Source of the DNA: JBGMEA01 sp964444065
GTDB taxonomy: Bacteria > Bacillota > Clostridia > Eubacteriales > Anaerofustaceae
NCBI GenBank assembly: GCA_964444065.1
Contig: CAYUFL010000002.1
Coordinates: 1 to 64,000, forward strand
Reading direction: 5' to 3'
Length of the DNA: 64,000 nucleotides
Both the position numbers and the translations under genes were made by a program. Below the pieces are notes generated by a model. It was not told the DNA's origin and ran no database searches. It saw nothing but the letters and a program-made list of their open reading frames with translations. Below, piece by piece: positions 7,994 through 16,591 of this stretch (position 1 is the first letter of the stretch; every line of letters begins with the position of its first letter).

Positions 7994-10117
7994 ATGAAAA
8001 AATTTATCGCTGGGTACTTTTTATTCATCGGCGCGATTGCATTGCTGTATTATACGCTCACCCCACTTATGATGCAATGGATCTATCCGCCTGCTGAATA
8101 TACATCGTCATCGGGAATCAGCTACTCCGCAAAAATAGACGGTAAAACATTCAGCATTTATGACGGAACCTCGTGGAATGAAACGTTTCTGAAAGGCGTC
8201 AATATCGGTGCAACCAAACCGGGCTATTTCCCCGGTGAATTCGGCATCACAGAGGATGATTACCTGCGGTGGTTTCAGTATATTGCAGATATGAACGCAA
8301 ATGTGATTCGTGTCTATACGCTCCAGATGCCTTGTTTTTATTCTGCATTGGAGAAGTTTAACCGCGGAAGAGAGCATCCGATCTATCTGATCCACGGCGC
8401 TTGGGTCAATGAAGCACTCATCGAAACCTATAACGATGCATATGCGAATGATGCGCAAATTGCTACCAACTTTATCAACAGAGCCCTTCAGATTGTTGAC
8501 GCACTCCACGGAAATGCAAAGATCGAAATCCAGTCCGGGTATGCAGGCGGAACCTATACCGCTGATGTTTCCCAATATGTCATCGGGTGGATTCTCGGCA
8601 TCGAATGGTCTGCTGATTTTGTGATGGGCACAAATGCAAATCATCCGGAGAAAACAGTCTACGACGGCACCTATATCTACACACAGAATGCAAGTCCCTT
8701 TGAAGTATTTCTTGCGGAGGTCGCGGACGGTGTGATTTCTTATGAAACAGATCATTATCAAACGCAGCATCCGTTGGCAATCAACAACTGGGTAACCACC
8801 GATCCGCTGTCGCATCCAAATGAGCCGAATCCCGGCGTGGAAGACGCTGTTTCGGTTGACATGGAACATTTAAAAACAACATCCTTGTTTGAGCCGGGAC
8901 TGTTTGCTTCCTACCATGTCTATCCGTATTATCCCGATTTCTTCAGTTTCCCCGATGATCCTTCCGTCACAGATACATATCAAGCTTATATGGAAGAGTT
9001 GAACAATCATCATACCATGCCTGTGCTGATTGCCGAAGTCGGTATCCCCGCTTCCCGTGGTATTGCGCATGTAAGCACGTTGTCGGGTTATAATCAAGGG
9101 CATATTGATGAAGTCGAACAAGGAGAGATGCTTTCGGATCTGGTCAATAAAATCCATAACGAAGATATGATGGGTGCCATCATCTTTTCCTGGCAGGATG
9201 AATGGTTCAAAAAAACATGGAATACTGCCGATTATTCGATTGCGGATCGACGGGCTTACTGGTCAGATACGCAGACAAACGAACAAAGCTTCGGACTACT
9301 CACTTTCGATCCCGGAGACACAGAATCGGTTTGTATCGTTGACGGGAACATCGGAGAATGGACGCAGGATGATCGGATTACGCAATCAGACGGATACAGT
9401 CTGTCTGTGAAATCCGATGAAAAATACCTGTATCTCATGGTTCAGTCCGATTCCTATGATTTTGCCAATGATACGCTGTATATCCCCGTTGACACGATTT
9501 CAGATCAGGGAAATACTTCTTACAACGGCATCCCGTTCAATCAAGCTGCTGATTTCCTGATTGTATTAAGCGGAAAAGAGAATTCCAAAGTGCTCGTGGA
9601 TTCCTATTATGACGCCTTTTACTATTCCTATGCGGTCGCGCTCACACAACTGGAACGCAACCCTTCCCATGAAATAAAAAACAGCGGAAATTTCGAGCCG
9701 ATCTACATGGCACTCAGCCGAAAACTCGTACTGCCGGTGAGCGGCGAAACAGTTGATTTTCGCAAATTTGATACAGGAGCACTGAAATACGGAAACGCCG
9801 ATCCGAATGCCGTGGATTATTCGTCACTGACGGATTTCTGCGCGGGTGACGGCGTCATTGAGGTCCGTATTCCCTGGCTGCTGCTTTCTGTCGTAGACCC
9901 TTCCTCCAAACAAATACTGGATGATTTCTACACGCAGGGCGGAATCAAAACAAAAACTGCGGGCAGCTTTTATTTCGGCATCGCATCTGCCGATCAAGCG
10001 GGAAATCCGGTCTCATTTGCGGCGTACAGCTGGAATGGATGGGACACGCCTACTTACCATGAGCGACTCAAACCGGCATATTACGTCATACAGAAAGAAT
10101 TTGAGAATTTAAACTAA
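7994..10117 (+). CDS. Membrane-anchored glycoside-hydrolase-like TIM-barrel protein
   Basis: A 707-residue protein with one N-terminal membrane segment (about residues 5-27) and a large outside part. Residues about 35-400 look like a clan-A glycosidase barrel: FLKGVNIGATKPGYFPGEF, NVIRVYTLQ, a candidate acid/base Glu in ILGIEWSAD, SYHVYPYYPDF and a candidate nucleophile in VLIAEVGIP. The C-terminal part (about 430-690) has the pattern of a beta-sandwich carbohydrate-binding domain (DGNIGEW, YLYLMVQS). ATG 7994 was preferred over GTG 7988 because AAGGA lies 10 nt upstream of it and only 4 nt from the GTG. It is followed by a HEAT-repeat gene and a GT2 gene, so a role in trimming or modifying an exported glycan is inferred. 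The substrate is unknown. Confidence 0.7.
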   Translation: MKKFIAGYFLFIGAIALLYYTLTPLMMQWIYPPAEYTSSSGISYSAKIDGKTFSIYDGTSWNETFLKGVNIGATKPGYFPGEFGITEDDYLRWFQYIADMNANVIRVYTLQMPCFYSALEKFNRGREHPIYLIHGAWVNEALIETYNDAYANDAQIATNFINRALQIVDALHGNAKIEIQSGYAGGTYTADVSQYVIGWILGIEWSADFVMGTNANHPEKTVYDGTYIYTQNASPFEVFLAEVADGVISYETDHYQTQHPLAINNWVTTDPLSHPNEPNPGVEDAVSVDMEHLKTTSLFEPGLFASYHVYPYYPDFFSFPDDPSVTDTYQAYMEELNNHHTMPVLIAEVGIPASRGIAHVSTLSGYNQGHIDEVEQGEMLSDLVNKIHNEDMMGAIIFSWQDEWFKKTWNTADYSIADRRAYWSDTQTNEQSFGLLTFDPGDTESVCIVDGNIGEWTQDDRITQSDGYSLSVKSDEKYLYLMVQSDSYDFANDTLYIPVDTISDQGNTSYNGIPFNQAADFLIVLSGKENSKVLVDSYYDAFYYSYAVALTQLERNPSHEIKNSGNFEPIYMALSRKLVLPVSGETVDFRKFDTGALKYGNADPNAVDYSSLTDFCAGDGVIEVRIPWLLLSVVDPSSKQILDDFYTQGGIKTKTAGSFYFGIASADQAGNPVSFAAYSWNGWDTPTYHERLKPAYYVIQKEFENLN

Positions 10118-10127
10118 GGAGGATACC

Positions 10128-11189
10128 ATGAACGATCTGCTGCAAACCGGCGTGTATTATCTGATTGCTTTTTTTGCCAGCCTTCTCGTTTATTTTTTGG
10201 CTGTTCTGCTGATTGTTCATCTGAAAACATCCTCGACCGAAAAAAGAAAAATCTTACTTCGTAAATCCTATGACGATGTTGTTTCGGCATACGAAACAAC
10301 AGGCCGCAACAAATTTGAGAAATACCGCAAGTTCCGCACACATCTCGGCATTATGGTACTGGATGAACTGTTGCAGGACGCCTCAAACCCGCATACACAA
10401 ATCATAAAAACATTGATCACAGATTCTTCTTATGATAAATATGTTCTGAAGCTCTTTCATTCACGGGATACATTGACGAAGATTTTTGCGGTCAAAATGA
10501 TTGCCGATCTCAGTTTCGCTCAGTGCAACGATCTGCTTCTGAAAATGGTACTGAAAGAGTCAGACAATGCCGATTTGCAATACCATGCAATTATGGCGCT
10601 TTCCAGACTCGGAGACGAACGTGCGCTCATTAAAATATTTTGCGAAGAAAAATTTTCTCAAAAACTAACCTTTCGCTCGCTGCAGGAAATTCTGAAAGCA
10701 TATGCCGGAGATAAAGAACGCCTTTATTGGATTTTGCTGGAAGCACCGGATCCTTATATACAAAGAATCTGCATTAAACGAATCGGAACGGAAGGAATAC
10801 AGCGCCTGTCAGGATTTCTTATGCCATACCTGAGCAATCAAGACTATAACATTGCAATTGATGCCGTCCGTTCTCTCGGACAGCTGAAATATACTGACGC
10901 CTTACCGAACATAGAAAAATTGACTGCTCACCCACGGTGGGAAGTGCGCGCTGCCTGTATCAGTGCACTCGCACAAATTGATCTGCAGTCGGAAATTGCC
11001 TTTATCACCAGCGGTCTGTTTGACAAAGAATGGTGGGTTCGGCGTAACGCAGCAGCGGCTGCCGTTAATTACGAACCTCTGCGGGATATCGTAAAATATA
11101 TTGTCGAGTCTGATGATCGCTTCGCCAAAGAAATTCTGGCTGCAGCAATCAAGAAAAAAGAACTTCTGGAACGCGGAGGTCTGATTTGA
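10128..11189 (+). CDS. Membrane-anchored HEAT-repeat protein
   Basis: A 353-residue protein with an N-terminal membrane helix (about residues 10-31) and a cytoplasmic-type solenoid. Helical pairs resembling HEAT/PBS-lyase repeats cover about residues 60-345, for example YHAIMALSRLGDERALI, IAIDAVRSLGQLKYTDALP and WEVRAACISALAQID. An AAGGAGG ribosome site precedes the ATG. Its stop overlaps the TTG start of the glycosyltransferase, so the two are probably made together. HEAT proteins beside processive GT2 enzymes suggest a scaffold or co-polymerase, but that is inference. Confidence 0.8.
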   Translation: MNDLLQTGVYYLIAFFASLLVYFLAVLLIVHLKTSSTEKRKILLRKSYDDVVSAYETTGRNKFEKYRKFRTHLGIMVLDELLQDASNPHTQIIKTLITDSSYDKYVLKLFHSRDTLTKIFAVKMIADLSFAQCNDLLLKMVLKESDNADLQYHAIMALSRLGDERALIKIFCEEKFSQKLTFRSLQEILKAYAGDKERLYWILLEAPDPYIQRICIKRIGTEGIQRLSGFLMPYLSNQDYNIAIDAVRSLGQLKYTDALPNIEKLTAHPRWEVRAACISALAQIDLQSEIAFITSGLFDKEWWVRRNAAAAAVNYEPLRDIVKYIVESDDRFAKEILAAAIKKKELLERGGLI

Positions 11190-12540
11190 AAGAATTTTTG
11201 TATCAATCGATCTTATTCGCGAACAATTTTTCACTGGTTTACATTGTTCTTGTCAACAGCATTTATTTTTTGCAGTTGACGGGTGCAGGATTTAGTCTGC
11301 TTTCTTATATCAAAAGCCTGCGGTTTTCCGATTACAAACGTTATATCGAATCAGAGAACATGATACCGATCTCGTTGTTGGTTCCGGCATACAATGAATC
11401 CGAAACGATCATCGACAATGTAAAGAATCTGCTTTCTCTTGATTTTCCGCAGTATGAAGTTATCGTTATCAACGACGGTTCCACAGACAATACTTTGCAA
11501 CTGCTGCTGAAAGAATTTGATATGATTTCTTTTGCAGAACCGTTCAGACGTTCCGTCGAGTCTCAGGAAATCAAAAAAATATATCGTTCCCCGAAAAATC
11601 CGTACCTGATTGTTGTTGATAAAATCAACGGGGGCAAAGCCGATGCGCTGAATGCAGGCATGAACGTATCAAACTATCCTGTCTTTGTCTCGATCGATGC
11701 GGATTCCATATTGGAAAAAGAATCGCTGACAAAAATCATCATGCCTTTTGTCAGCGACCATGAGGTTGTGGCGGTCGGCGGAATTGTGCGTATTGCAAGC
11801 GGATGCAAAATCAAAAACGGCCAGCTCGTTGAAATCGGGCTGTCGAAAAAACCTCTTATCATGCTGCAAACCGTCGAGTATCTGCGTGCCTTTTTGACAG
11901 GCAGAATCGGTTTCGCATCGATTGACATTCTCATGATTATTTCCGGCGCATTCGGAGCGTTCAATAAAAATGCCGCCATTTCGGTCGGCGGTTACACACG
12001 CGGATGCATCGGGGAAGATGTCGAACTCGTACTCAAAATCCATCGCCACATGCTCGAGAAAAAACAAAAATACAAAGTAAAATTCCTGGCAGATCCGGTA
12101 TGCTGGACACAGCCGCCCGATAAGCTGAACGATCTCAAAAAACAGCGAAAACGATGGCAGATCGGATTGATGAACACATTGTTTATGCATAAAAAAATGT
12201 TGTTCAACCCACGATACGGGAAAATAGGCATGCTCGGTCTTCCGTATTTCTGGATATTCGAGTTTCTTGGACCGCTCATTGAAGTCTTCGGCTTCATTCT
12301 GGTGCCGATTTCTTTCATGCTGGGGGTTGTCAATGTGGAGTTCTTGCTCAGCTTCTCGAAGAAAATACCTTCAAAAAATATCCCGGCGGCTCGCAAGTGA
12401 TGCGCCTGCTGCTATATGCGGTTTTGGACAACTTCGGCTATCGTCACTTGAATACGGTCTATAAGGTAATGGCTATTTTTTCTTATAAGAAAAGCAAACA
12501 CACATGGGGACAGATTACACGCAAACGTCTGGATAATTAA
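11186..12540 (+). CDS. Family 2 processive glycosyltransferase, frame broken near 12345
   Basis: Membrane GT2 of the PgaC/hyaluronan-synthase type. TTG start at 11186 with GGAGGT 5 nt upstream. An N-terminal membrane segment is followed by the catalytic domain with VPAYNESE, VINDGSTDN, the DAD metal motif (SIDADSIL), GEDVEL and the QRKRW product-binding motif, then membrane segments. The reading frame stops at 12400 (404 aa), but the conserved C-terminus (LLEENTFKKYP, then LDNFGYRHLNTVYKV, ending at TAA 12538-12540) continues in the -1 frame. One expected membrane helix between the two parts also seems to be missing, so a deletion of about 50-60 bp, not a multiple of three, is likely near 12338-12352. 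The gene may be inactive or misassembled. Confidence 0.85.
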
Positions 12541-12566
12541 AGCAGTATCAATAAACATTACTGCAT

Positions 12567-12603
12567 AAAAATACCCGCTGCCTGAGCAACGGGTATTTTT
12601 GAT
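12567..12603. terminator. Bidirectional intrinsic terminator
   Basis: AAAAATACCCG pairs with CGGGTATTTTT around a 12-nt loop. T runs on both strands allow it to serve the glycosyltransferase (plus) and glyA (minus), which converge here. Confidence 0.85.
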
Positions 12604-12612
12604 ATTTTAATC

Positions 12613-13845
12613 TTATTGGTAAATCGGAAAGCGTTCGCACAAAGCCACTGCTTTTTGCTCTGCTGTTTTTGTGTCCTTTTCGATCAGACAGCTGTAGATG
12701 GCATCCCCTATGATACTCATCTCGTCTTCTTTCATGCCGCGCGCTGTTACGGAAGGGGTTCCGATCCGGATGCCGCTCGTCACATTCGGGCTTTCCGTAT
12801 CAAACGGAATCGCGTTTTTGTTTGCCGTGATGTGCACCTCATCAAGCACCTTTTCCGCAAACTTCCCGGTTAATCCGAAATTTCTCAGATCAACAAGCAT
12901 TAAGTGGTTATCCGTGCCGTTTGAGAGCAGTTTAAATCCTTTTGCCATCAGCACTTCGCTCAGCGCCTTTGCATTCTTGGCAATTTGTCTTTGATATTCT
13001 TTAAACTCAGGCGTCAATGCTTCTTTGAGTGCCACTGCTTTTGCTGCAATGACATGCATCAGAGGTCCTCCCTGACTGCCGGGAAACACTGCTCGGTCTA
13101 TCTTTTTCGCAATATCGGCATCATTGCACATGATCGCGCCGCCCCTCGGACCGCGCAAAGTCTTATGTGTTGTCGTTGTAACAACATCAGCATAAGGCAC
13201 GGGACTGATGTGCACGCCGGCGGCAACAAGCCCCGCGATATGTGCCATATCAACCATAAACAATGCACCGTTTCTTTTGGCAATTTCACCGATGGTTTTA
13301 AAGTCGATTTCTCTCGGATAAGCACTCGCGCCCGCCACAATCAGCTTCGGTTTGTTCTGCTTTGCAAGATCTTCGATAATATTATAATCAATGCGCTCTG
13401 TTTGCTTGTCGATACCGTACGGAACAAAGTTGTAGAATTTGCCCGACATGCTGACAGGACTGCCGTGACTCAAATGCCCGCCTTGTGCAAGATCCATTCC
13501 CAGTACCGTATCTCCGAGATTGATCAGCGCGAAATACGCTGCCATGTTCGCCTGCACACCGGAATGCGGCTGCACATTGGAAAACTGCGCACCGAATAAT
13601 TCTTCCATTCTCTGCCGCGCAATCGTTTCGATCACATCGACATGCTCACACCCTCCGTAATAACGTTTTCCAGGATATCCCTCCGCATATTTATTCGTCA
13701 AATGGCTGCCCATTGTTTCGATGACTTCTTTGCTGACCAGGTTTTCCGAAGCGATCAGTTCCAAATGGTTCTGCTGACGTTTCAGTTCGTCCTCCATCGC
13801 CTGGTATATTTCCGGATCATAGTCTTTGATGACTGTGAAACTCAA
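12613..13845 (-). CDS. glyA: Serine hydroxymethyltransferase
   Basis: PLP enzyme interconverting serine and glycine with tetrahydrofolate as one-carbon carrier. The 410-residue length is normal. Visible motifs are YAEGYPGKRYYGG, the HSGVQAN cofactor region, DMAHIAGLV and the PLP lysine in TTTHKTLRGPRGG. The start is TTG at 13845 with GGAGGAGA 5 nt upstream; the first internal ATG would remove conserved N-terminal residues. It is a single gene, convergent with the glycosyltransferase and divergent from rpmH. Its leader contains a terminator-like hairpin (13888-13964). Confidence 0.97.
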   Translation of the reverse strand: MSFTVIKDYDPEIYQAMEDELKRQQNHLELIASENLVSKEVIETMGSHLTNKYAEGYPGKRYYGGCEHVDVIETIARQRMEELFGAQFSNVQPHSGVQANMAAYFALINLGDTVLGMDLAQGGHLSHGSPVSMSGKFYNFVPYGIDKQTERIDYNIIEDLAKQNKPKLIVAGASAYPREIDFKTIGEIAKRNGALFMVDMAHIAGLVAAGVHISPVPYADVVTTTTHKTLRGPRGGAIMCNDADIAKKIDRAVFPGSQGGPLMHVIAAKAVALKEALTPEFKEYQRQIAKNAKALSEVLMAKGFKLLSNGTDNHLMLVDLRNFGLTGKFAEKVLDEVHITANKNAIPFDTESPNVTSGIRIGTPSVTARGMKEDEMSIIGDAIYSCLIEKDTKTAEQKAVALCERFPIYQ

Positions 13846-13887
13846 GTTTTTCTCCTCCTAATTCGTATCCGTAATGCTGGACGGTAA

Positions 13888-13964
13888 CCAAAAAGAATGC
13901 TCTCATTGTTTGCGGTGGGATTGTGTATCTTTCTTTTCAATCTGATACCGCATTCAACAAGAGC
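13888..13964 (-). promoter_or_regulatory. Terminator-like hairpin in the glyA 5' leader (candidate attenuator)
   Basis: On the minus strand, GCTCT, TGTT, TGCGGT and GATTG (from 13964 downwards) pair in order with CAATC, ACCGCA, AACA and AGAGC (ending at 13899), making a long interrupted stem, followed by ATTCTTTTT. A second short pairing (ACTGC with GCAGT) lies further upstream. No known riboswitch was recognised (checked by eye for ZTP, THF and glycine types). The rest of the 420-bp gap between glyA and rpmH holds only the rpmH promoter and AT-rich sequence. Confidence 0.5.
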
Positions 13965-14198
13965 GGGCAAATCACAGAAACAAAACATGTTACTGCGTGC
14001 CATCCGTTCCGTATTGCAGTTTACGTCATAATAATCTAAGATATTATCTCATATATATGCAAAAAAATAAACGATTATTTGCGAAAAATTTCGTTTAATT
14101 AACATAAAACTGACTATTGTCTTGTTTTATAAGCCATGCACTCTGTGAATCCAGTCGTAAATCAACCGCATAAAACGATTCAAATCAGGATTTTTAAC

Positions 14199-14227
14199 TT
14201 GACAGCCAATCGGATAACAGGTAGAAT
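14199..14227 (+). promoter_or_regulatory. Strong sigma-A promoter of rpmH
   Basis: TTGACA (14199-14204), 17-nt spacer, TAGAAT (14222-14227), about 40 nt before the rpmH start. Confidence 0.85.
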
Positions 14228-14266
14228 ATTATGGCACATGGATAGAACTGAAAGGTGGGTAGTAAC

Positions 14267-14401
14267 ATGAAAAGAACTTTCAACCCCAATAATCATAAAA
14301 GAAAAAAGAATCACGGTTTCAGAGCAAGAATGGCTTCCCCTTCGGGACGCAGAGTTTTGGCACGCCGCAGACGCAAAGATAGAAGTTCGTTGTCCGCATA
14401 A
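14267..14401 (+). CDS. rpmH: Ribosomal protein bL34
   Basis: A 44-residue, very basic protein beginning MKRTFNPNNHKRKK and ending RRRRKDRSSLSA, matching L34 over its whole length. AAAGGTGGG lies upstream as ribosome site. It heads the rpmH-rnpA-yidD-yidC-jag-mnmEG block. dnaA, often next to rpmH in Bacillota, is absent here; glyA takes that place on the other strand. Confidence 0.97.
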   Translation: MKRTFNPNNHKRKKNHGFRARMASPSGRRVLARRRRKDRSSLSA

Positions 14402-14437
14402 TGGCAGCGGCACAGCAATGCTTTTCTTTTGTTTGAT

Positions 14438-14461
14438 AAAGCTGCAGCAGCAGCTTTTTTT
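14438..14461 (+). terminator. Hairpin with T run between rpmH and rnpA
   Basis: AAAGCTGC, loop AGCA, GCAGCTTT and a T run. It would lower rnpA expression relative to rpmH, a known arrangement for this gene pair. Confidence 0.8.
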
Positions 14462-14505
14462 GGCTTTCGGAAAAATGATTACCGAGTAAGGGCGGTCGAT
14501 TGCGG

Positions 14506-14853
14506 ATGAAAACAATGAAAAAAACAAGGGAATTTCGTTCCGTATACGCCGCAGGCAACAGCATCGTCGATTCCAATCTCGTTTTGTACCGACTGGAAAA
14601 CGCTTCCGATGACATCCGATACGGTATCAGCATATCAAAAAAGGTTGGCGGCGCAGTTGCACGCAACAAAATCAGACGTCAAATTAAAGAAATTTTAAGA
14701 TTAAACCGTACCGCATTCCGAAACGGTTATGATATAATTTTTGTTGTCAGGGTACGTTGCAAGGATTCGGATTATGCCGCAATCCGCAAATCGGTATACT
14801 ATCTGGCGAAGAAATCAAACCTGCTGGGCGATTCCTCGGTTCGGTTTGAATAA
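14506..14853 (+). CDS. rnpA: Ribonuclease P protein component
   Basis: Basic protein subunit that helps the RNase P RNA bind pre-tRNA. About 115 residues with KKTREFRSVYAAGN at the N-terminus and the conserved ARNKIRRQIKEILR helix. Start choice is uncertain between TTG 14500, ATG 14506 and ATG 14515; AAGGGCGG at 14488-14495 favours one of the first two, and 14506 was chosen for its codon and 10-nt spacing. No RNase P RNA gene was seen in the window. Confidence 0.93.
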   Translation: MKTMKKTREFRSVYAAGNSIVDSNLVLYRLENASDDIRYGISISKKVGGAVARNKIRRQIKEILRLNRTAFRNGYDIIFVVRVRCKDSDYAAIRKSVYYLAKKSNLLGDSSVRFE

Positions 14854-14866
14854 GGAAACATTTGAA

Positions 14867-15076
14867 ATGAGAAAAGTAGCACTGTTCATCATCCGCTTCT
14901 ATCAAAAGCACATATCCCCCATGATGAAACCTCATTGCAGATATTATCCGACCTGCTCGCAATACAGCTATGAGGCTTTTGAAAAATACGGATTTTTCAA
15001 GGGATTTTGGCTATCTCTCAAACGAATTCTCAGGTGTCATCCGTTCCATGCTGGCGGATACGATCCTGTACCATAA
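14867..15076 (+). CDS. yidD: Membrane protein insertion efficiency factor YidD
   Basis: A 69-residue protein with the family pattern: amphipathic N-terminus MRKVALFIIRFYQKHISP, then CRYYPTCSQYSYEAFEKYG and a C-terminal HPFHAGGYDPVP. The frame is open further upstream, but ATG 14867 gives the conserved start and has AAGGA 10 nt before it. It lies between rnpA and yidC, the usual order. Confidence 0.95.
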   Translation: MRKVALFIIRFYQKHISPMMKPHCRYYPTCSQYSYEAFEKYGFFKGFWLSLKRILRCHPFHAGGYDPVP

Positions 15077-15093
15077 CAAAACGGAGGTTATTG

Positions 15094-15801
15094 ATGACAT
15101 TCCTGTATCAAATATTCGGCACAATTCTGCGCTTTATCTACGACTTGATCGCAAACTACGGTTGGTCAATCGTCATTCTCTCTATATTTGCCAAGGTCAT
15201 TACTTTACCATTGACGATTAAGCAAACACAATCCATGCAAATGATGCAATTCATCAACCCTAAAATGACCGAATTGCAAAAAAAATACGCCAACAACAAG
15301 GAAAAACTGAACGAAGAAGTAATGAATCTGTATAAACAGTACAATTACAGCCCACTCAGCGGGTGTCTTCCTTTGGTGATTCAGATGCCCATCTTAATGG
15401 GTTTGTGGGGCGCTCTGAGAAATCCGGAACTTTACGTTTTCTCCGCATCGGAATTTGTAAATGTTTCGCAAAGCTTCTTATGGATCAAGGATATGAGCTT
15501 CTCTCCGTTGCAGATTTTTCAGCAGAACGGATTCACAATGGTATTTGTGCTCTCGCTGATTATTCCGGCAATCTCTGTCGCATTGACGATCTGGCAGCAA
15601 AAACAGACGATGGCACAGGGAGCATCCGCACAGAATATGAAAGGGATGCAGATCTTCATGACGGTATTTATCGCATACATGGGCTTTACCTTCACGCAGG
15701 GGCTCGCTATTTACTGGACATTCCAGACTGCATTGACCGTCGCACAAAATGTAATCATGAAAAAATTCTTCCCTCCGAAAATTCCGGAAATTAAGAAATA
15801 A
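15094..15801 (+). CDS. yidC: Membrane protein insertase YidC/SpoIIIJ family
   Basis: Polytopic insertase for membrane proteins, 235 aa. The product has the conserved GWSIVILSIFAKVITLPL segment with the hydrophilic-groove region, the cytoplasmic KQTQSMQMMQ loop, LSGCLPLVIQMPILMGLW and further membrane helices. ATG 15094 was chosen because GGAGGT lies just upstream and it begins the conserved region, although the frame is open to 15007 through yidD. No lipobox cysteine is visible near the N-terminus, unlike many Bacillus paralogues. It is followed by jag, its common partner. Confidence 0.95.
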   Translation: MTFLYQIFGTILRFIYDLIANYGWSIVILSIFAKVITLPLTIKQTQSMQMMQFINPKMTELQKKYANNKEKLNEEVMNLYKQYNYSPLSGCLPLVIQMPILMGLWGALRNPELYVFSASEFVNVSQSFLWIKDMSFSPLQIFQQNGFTMVFVLSLIIPAISVALTIWQQKQTMAQGASAQNMKGMQIFMTVFIAYMGFTFTQGLAIYWTFQTALTVAQNVIMKKFFPPKIPEIKK

Positions 15802-15813
15802 TGGTGGTATGAT

Positions 15814-16446
15814 ATGAAAACAGTAACCGCAAAAGGGAAAACAGTCGAAGAAGCTATTCAAAACGCACTCACTGAACTGGGGACCACCGCAGACAAAGTA
15901 ACAACAAAAGTGATTGACATCCCGGGAACCGGTCTGATCGGCGGAATGTTCGGCACTCGTTTTGCAAAAGTAGAAGTAACCATGGATGATGATGAGAACG
16001 CAATATGCTCCCGCTTCTTAACGGATGTATTTTCAGCAATGAATCTTGAAGTCGGTATTTCGTATCGCAACGAAGAAGAAATTCTCTGTGTTGACCTCAA
16101 CTGCGATGATACCGGGGTTCTGATCGGTCGTCGCGGACAGACCCTGGATGCCCTTCAGTACCTTACCAGTCTTGTTGTCAATAAAGGAAAAGAAGATTAT
16201 ACCCGCATCAGCCTTGATGTTGCAAACTATAGAGAAAAGCGTAAAGATGCTCTGCAGGATCTTGCGGACCGCATCGCACAGAAAGTGCAGAAAACCAGAA
16301 CGAAATATATATTGGAGCCGATGAATCCGTACGAAAGAAGGATTATCCACGCGGCACTGCAAAATTACAAAAACATTGTAACGTACTCCGAGGGCGACGA
16401 GCCCTTGCGCCACATCATTGTTGACTACAAAAGAGATACAGTCTGA
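15814..16446 (+). CDS. jag: RNA-binding cell-elongation regulator Jag/KhpB (EloR)
   Basis: A 210-residue protein with three expected parts: Jag N-terminal domain (about 1-55, KTVTAKGKTVEEAI), KH domain with the GRRG loop in GVLIGRRGQTLDALQYL (about 104-120) and R3H domain with NPYERRIIHAAL (about 170-181). In relatives it binds RNA with KhpA and affects cell elongation. It lies 12 nt after yidC, and a terminator follows it. Confidence 0.95.
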   Translation: MKTVTAKGKTVEEAIQNALTELGTTADKVTTKVIDIPGTGLIGGMFGTRFAKVEVTMDDDENAICSRFLTDVFSAMNLEVGISYRNEEEILCVDLNCDDTGVLIGRRGQTLDALQYLTSLVVNKGKEDYTRISLDVANYREKRKDALQDLADRIAQKVQKTRTKYILEPMNPYERRIIHAALQNYKNIVTYSEGDEPLRHIIVDYKRDTV

Positions 16447-16454
16447 TCATAGCA

Positions 16455-16479
16455 AAAGCAGCGCAAAGCTGCTTTTTTT
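16455..16479 (+). terminator. Intrinsic terminator after jag
   Basis: AAAGCAGC, short loop, GCTGCTTT and a T run; it ends the rpmH-jag operon. Confidence 0.88.
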
Positions 16480-16527
16480 ATGCGAAATACAGACACGAAA
16501 ATGAAATACAATCCGGTTGCAAACTGC

Positions 16528-16556
16528 TTTTCAATCCGACGAAAATTTGATACAAT
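16528..16556 (+). promoter_or_regulatory. Candidate promoter of mnmE
   Basis: TTTTCA (16528-16533), 17-nt spacer, TACAAT (16551-16556), about 36 nt before mnmE. It lies after the jag terminator, so a separate transcript for mnmE-mnmG-noc is likely. Confidence 0.5.
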
Positions 16557-16591
16557 TAAAGTTCAGAATATAATGAAAAGAAGCGATTTAA

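Noticed and set aside
13846..14266. Replication origin next to rpmH
   Set aside because: No dnaA gene and no DnaA boxes were seen in this gap.
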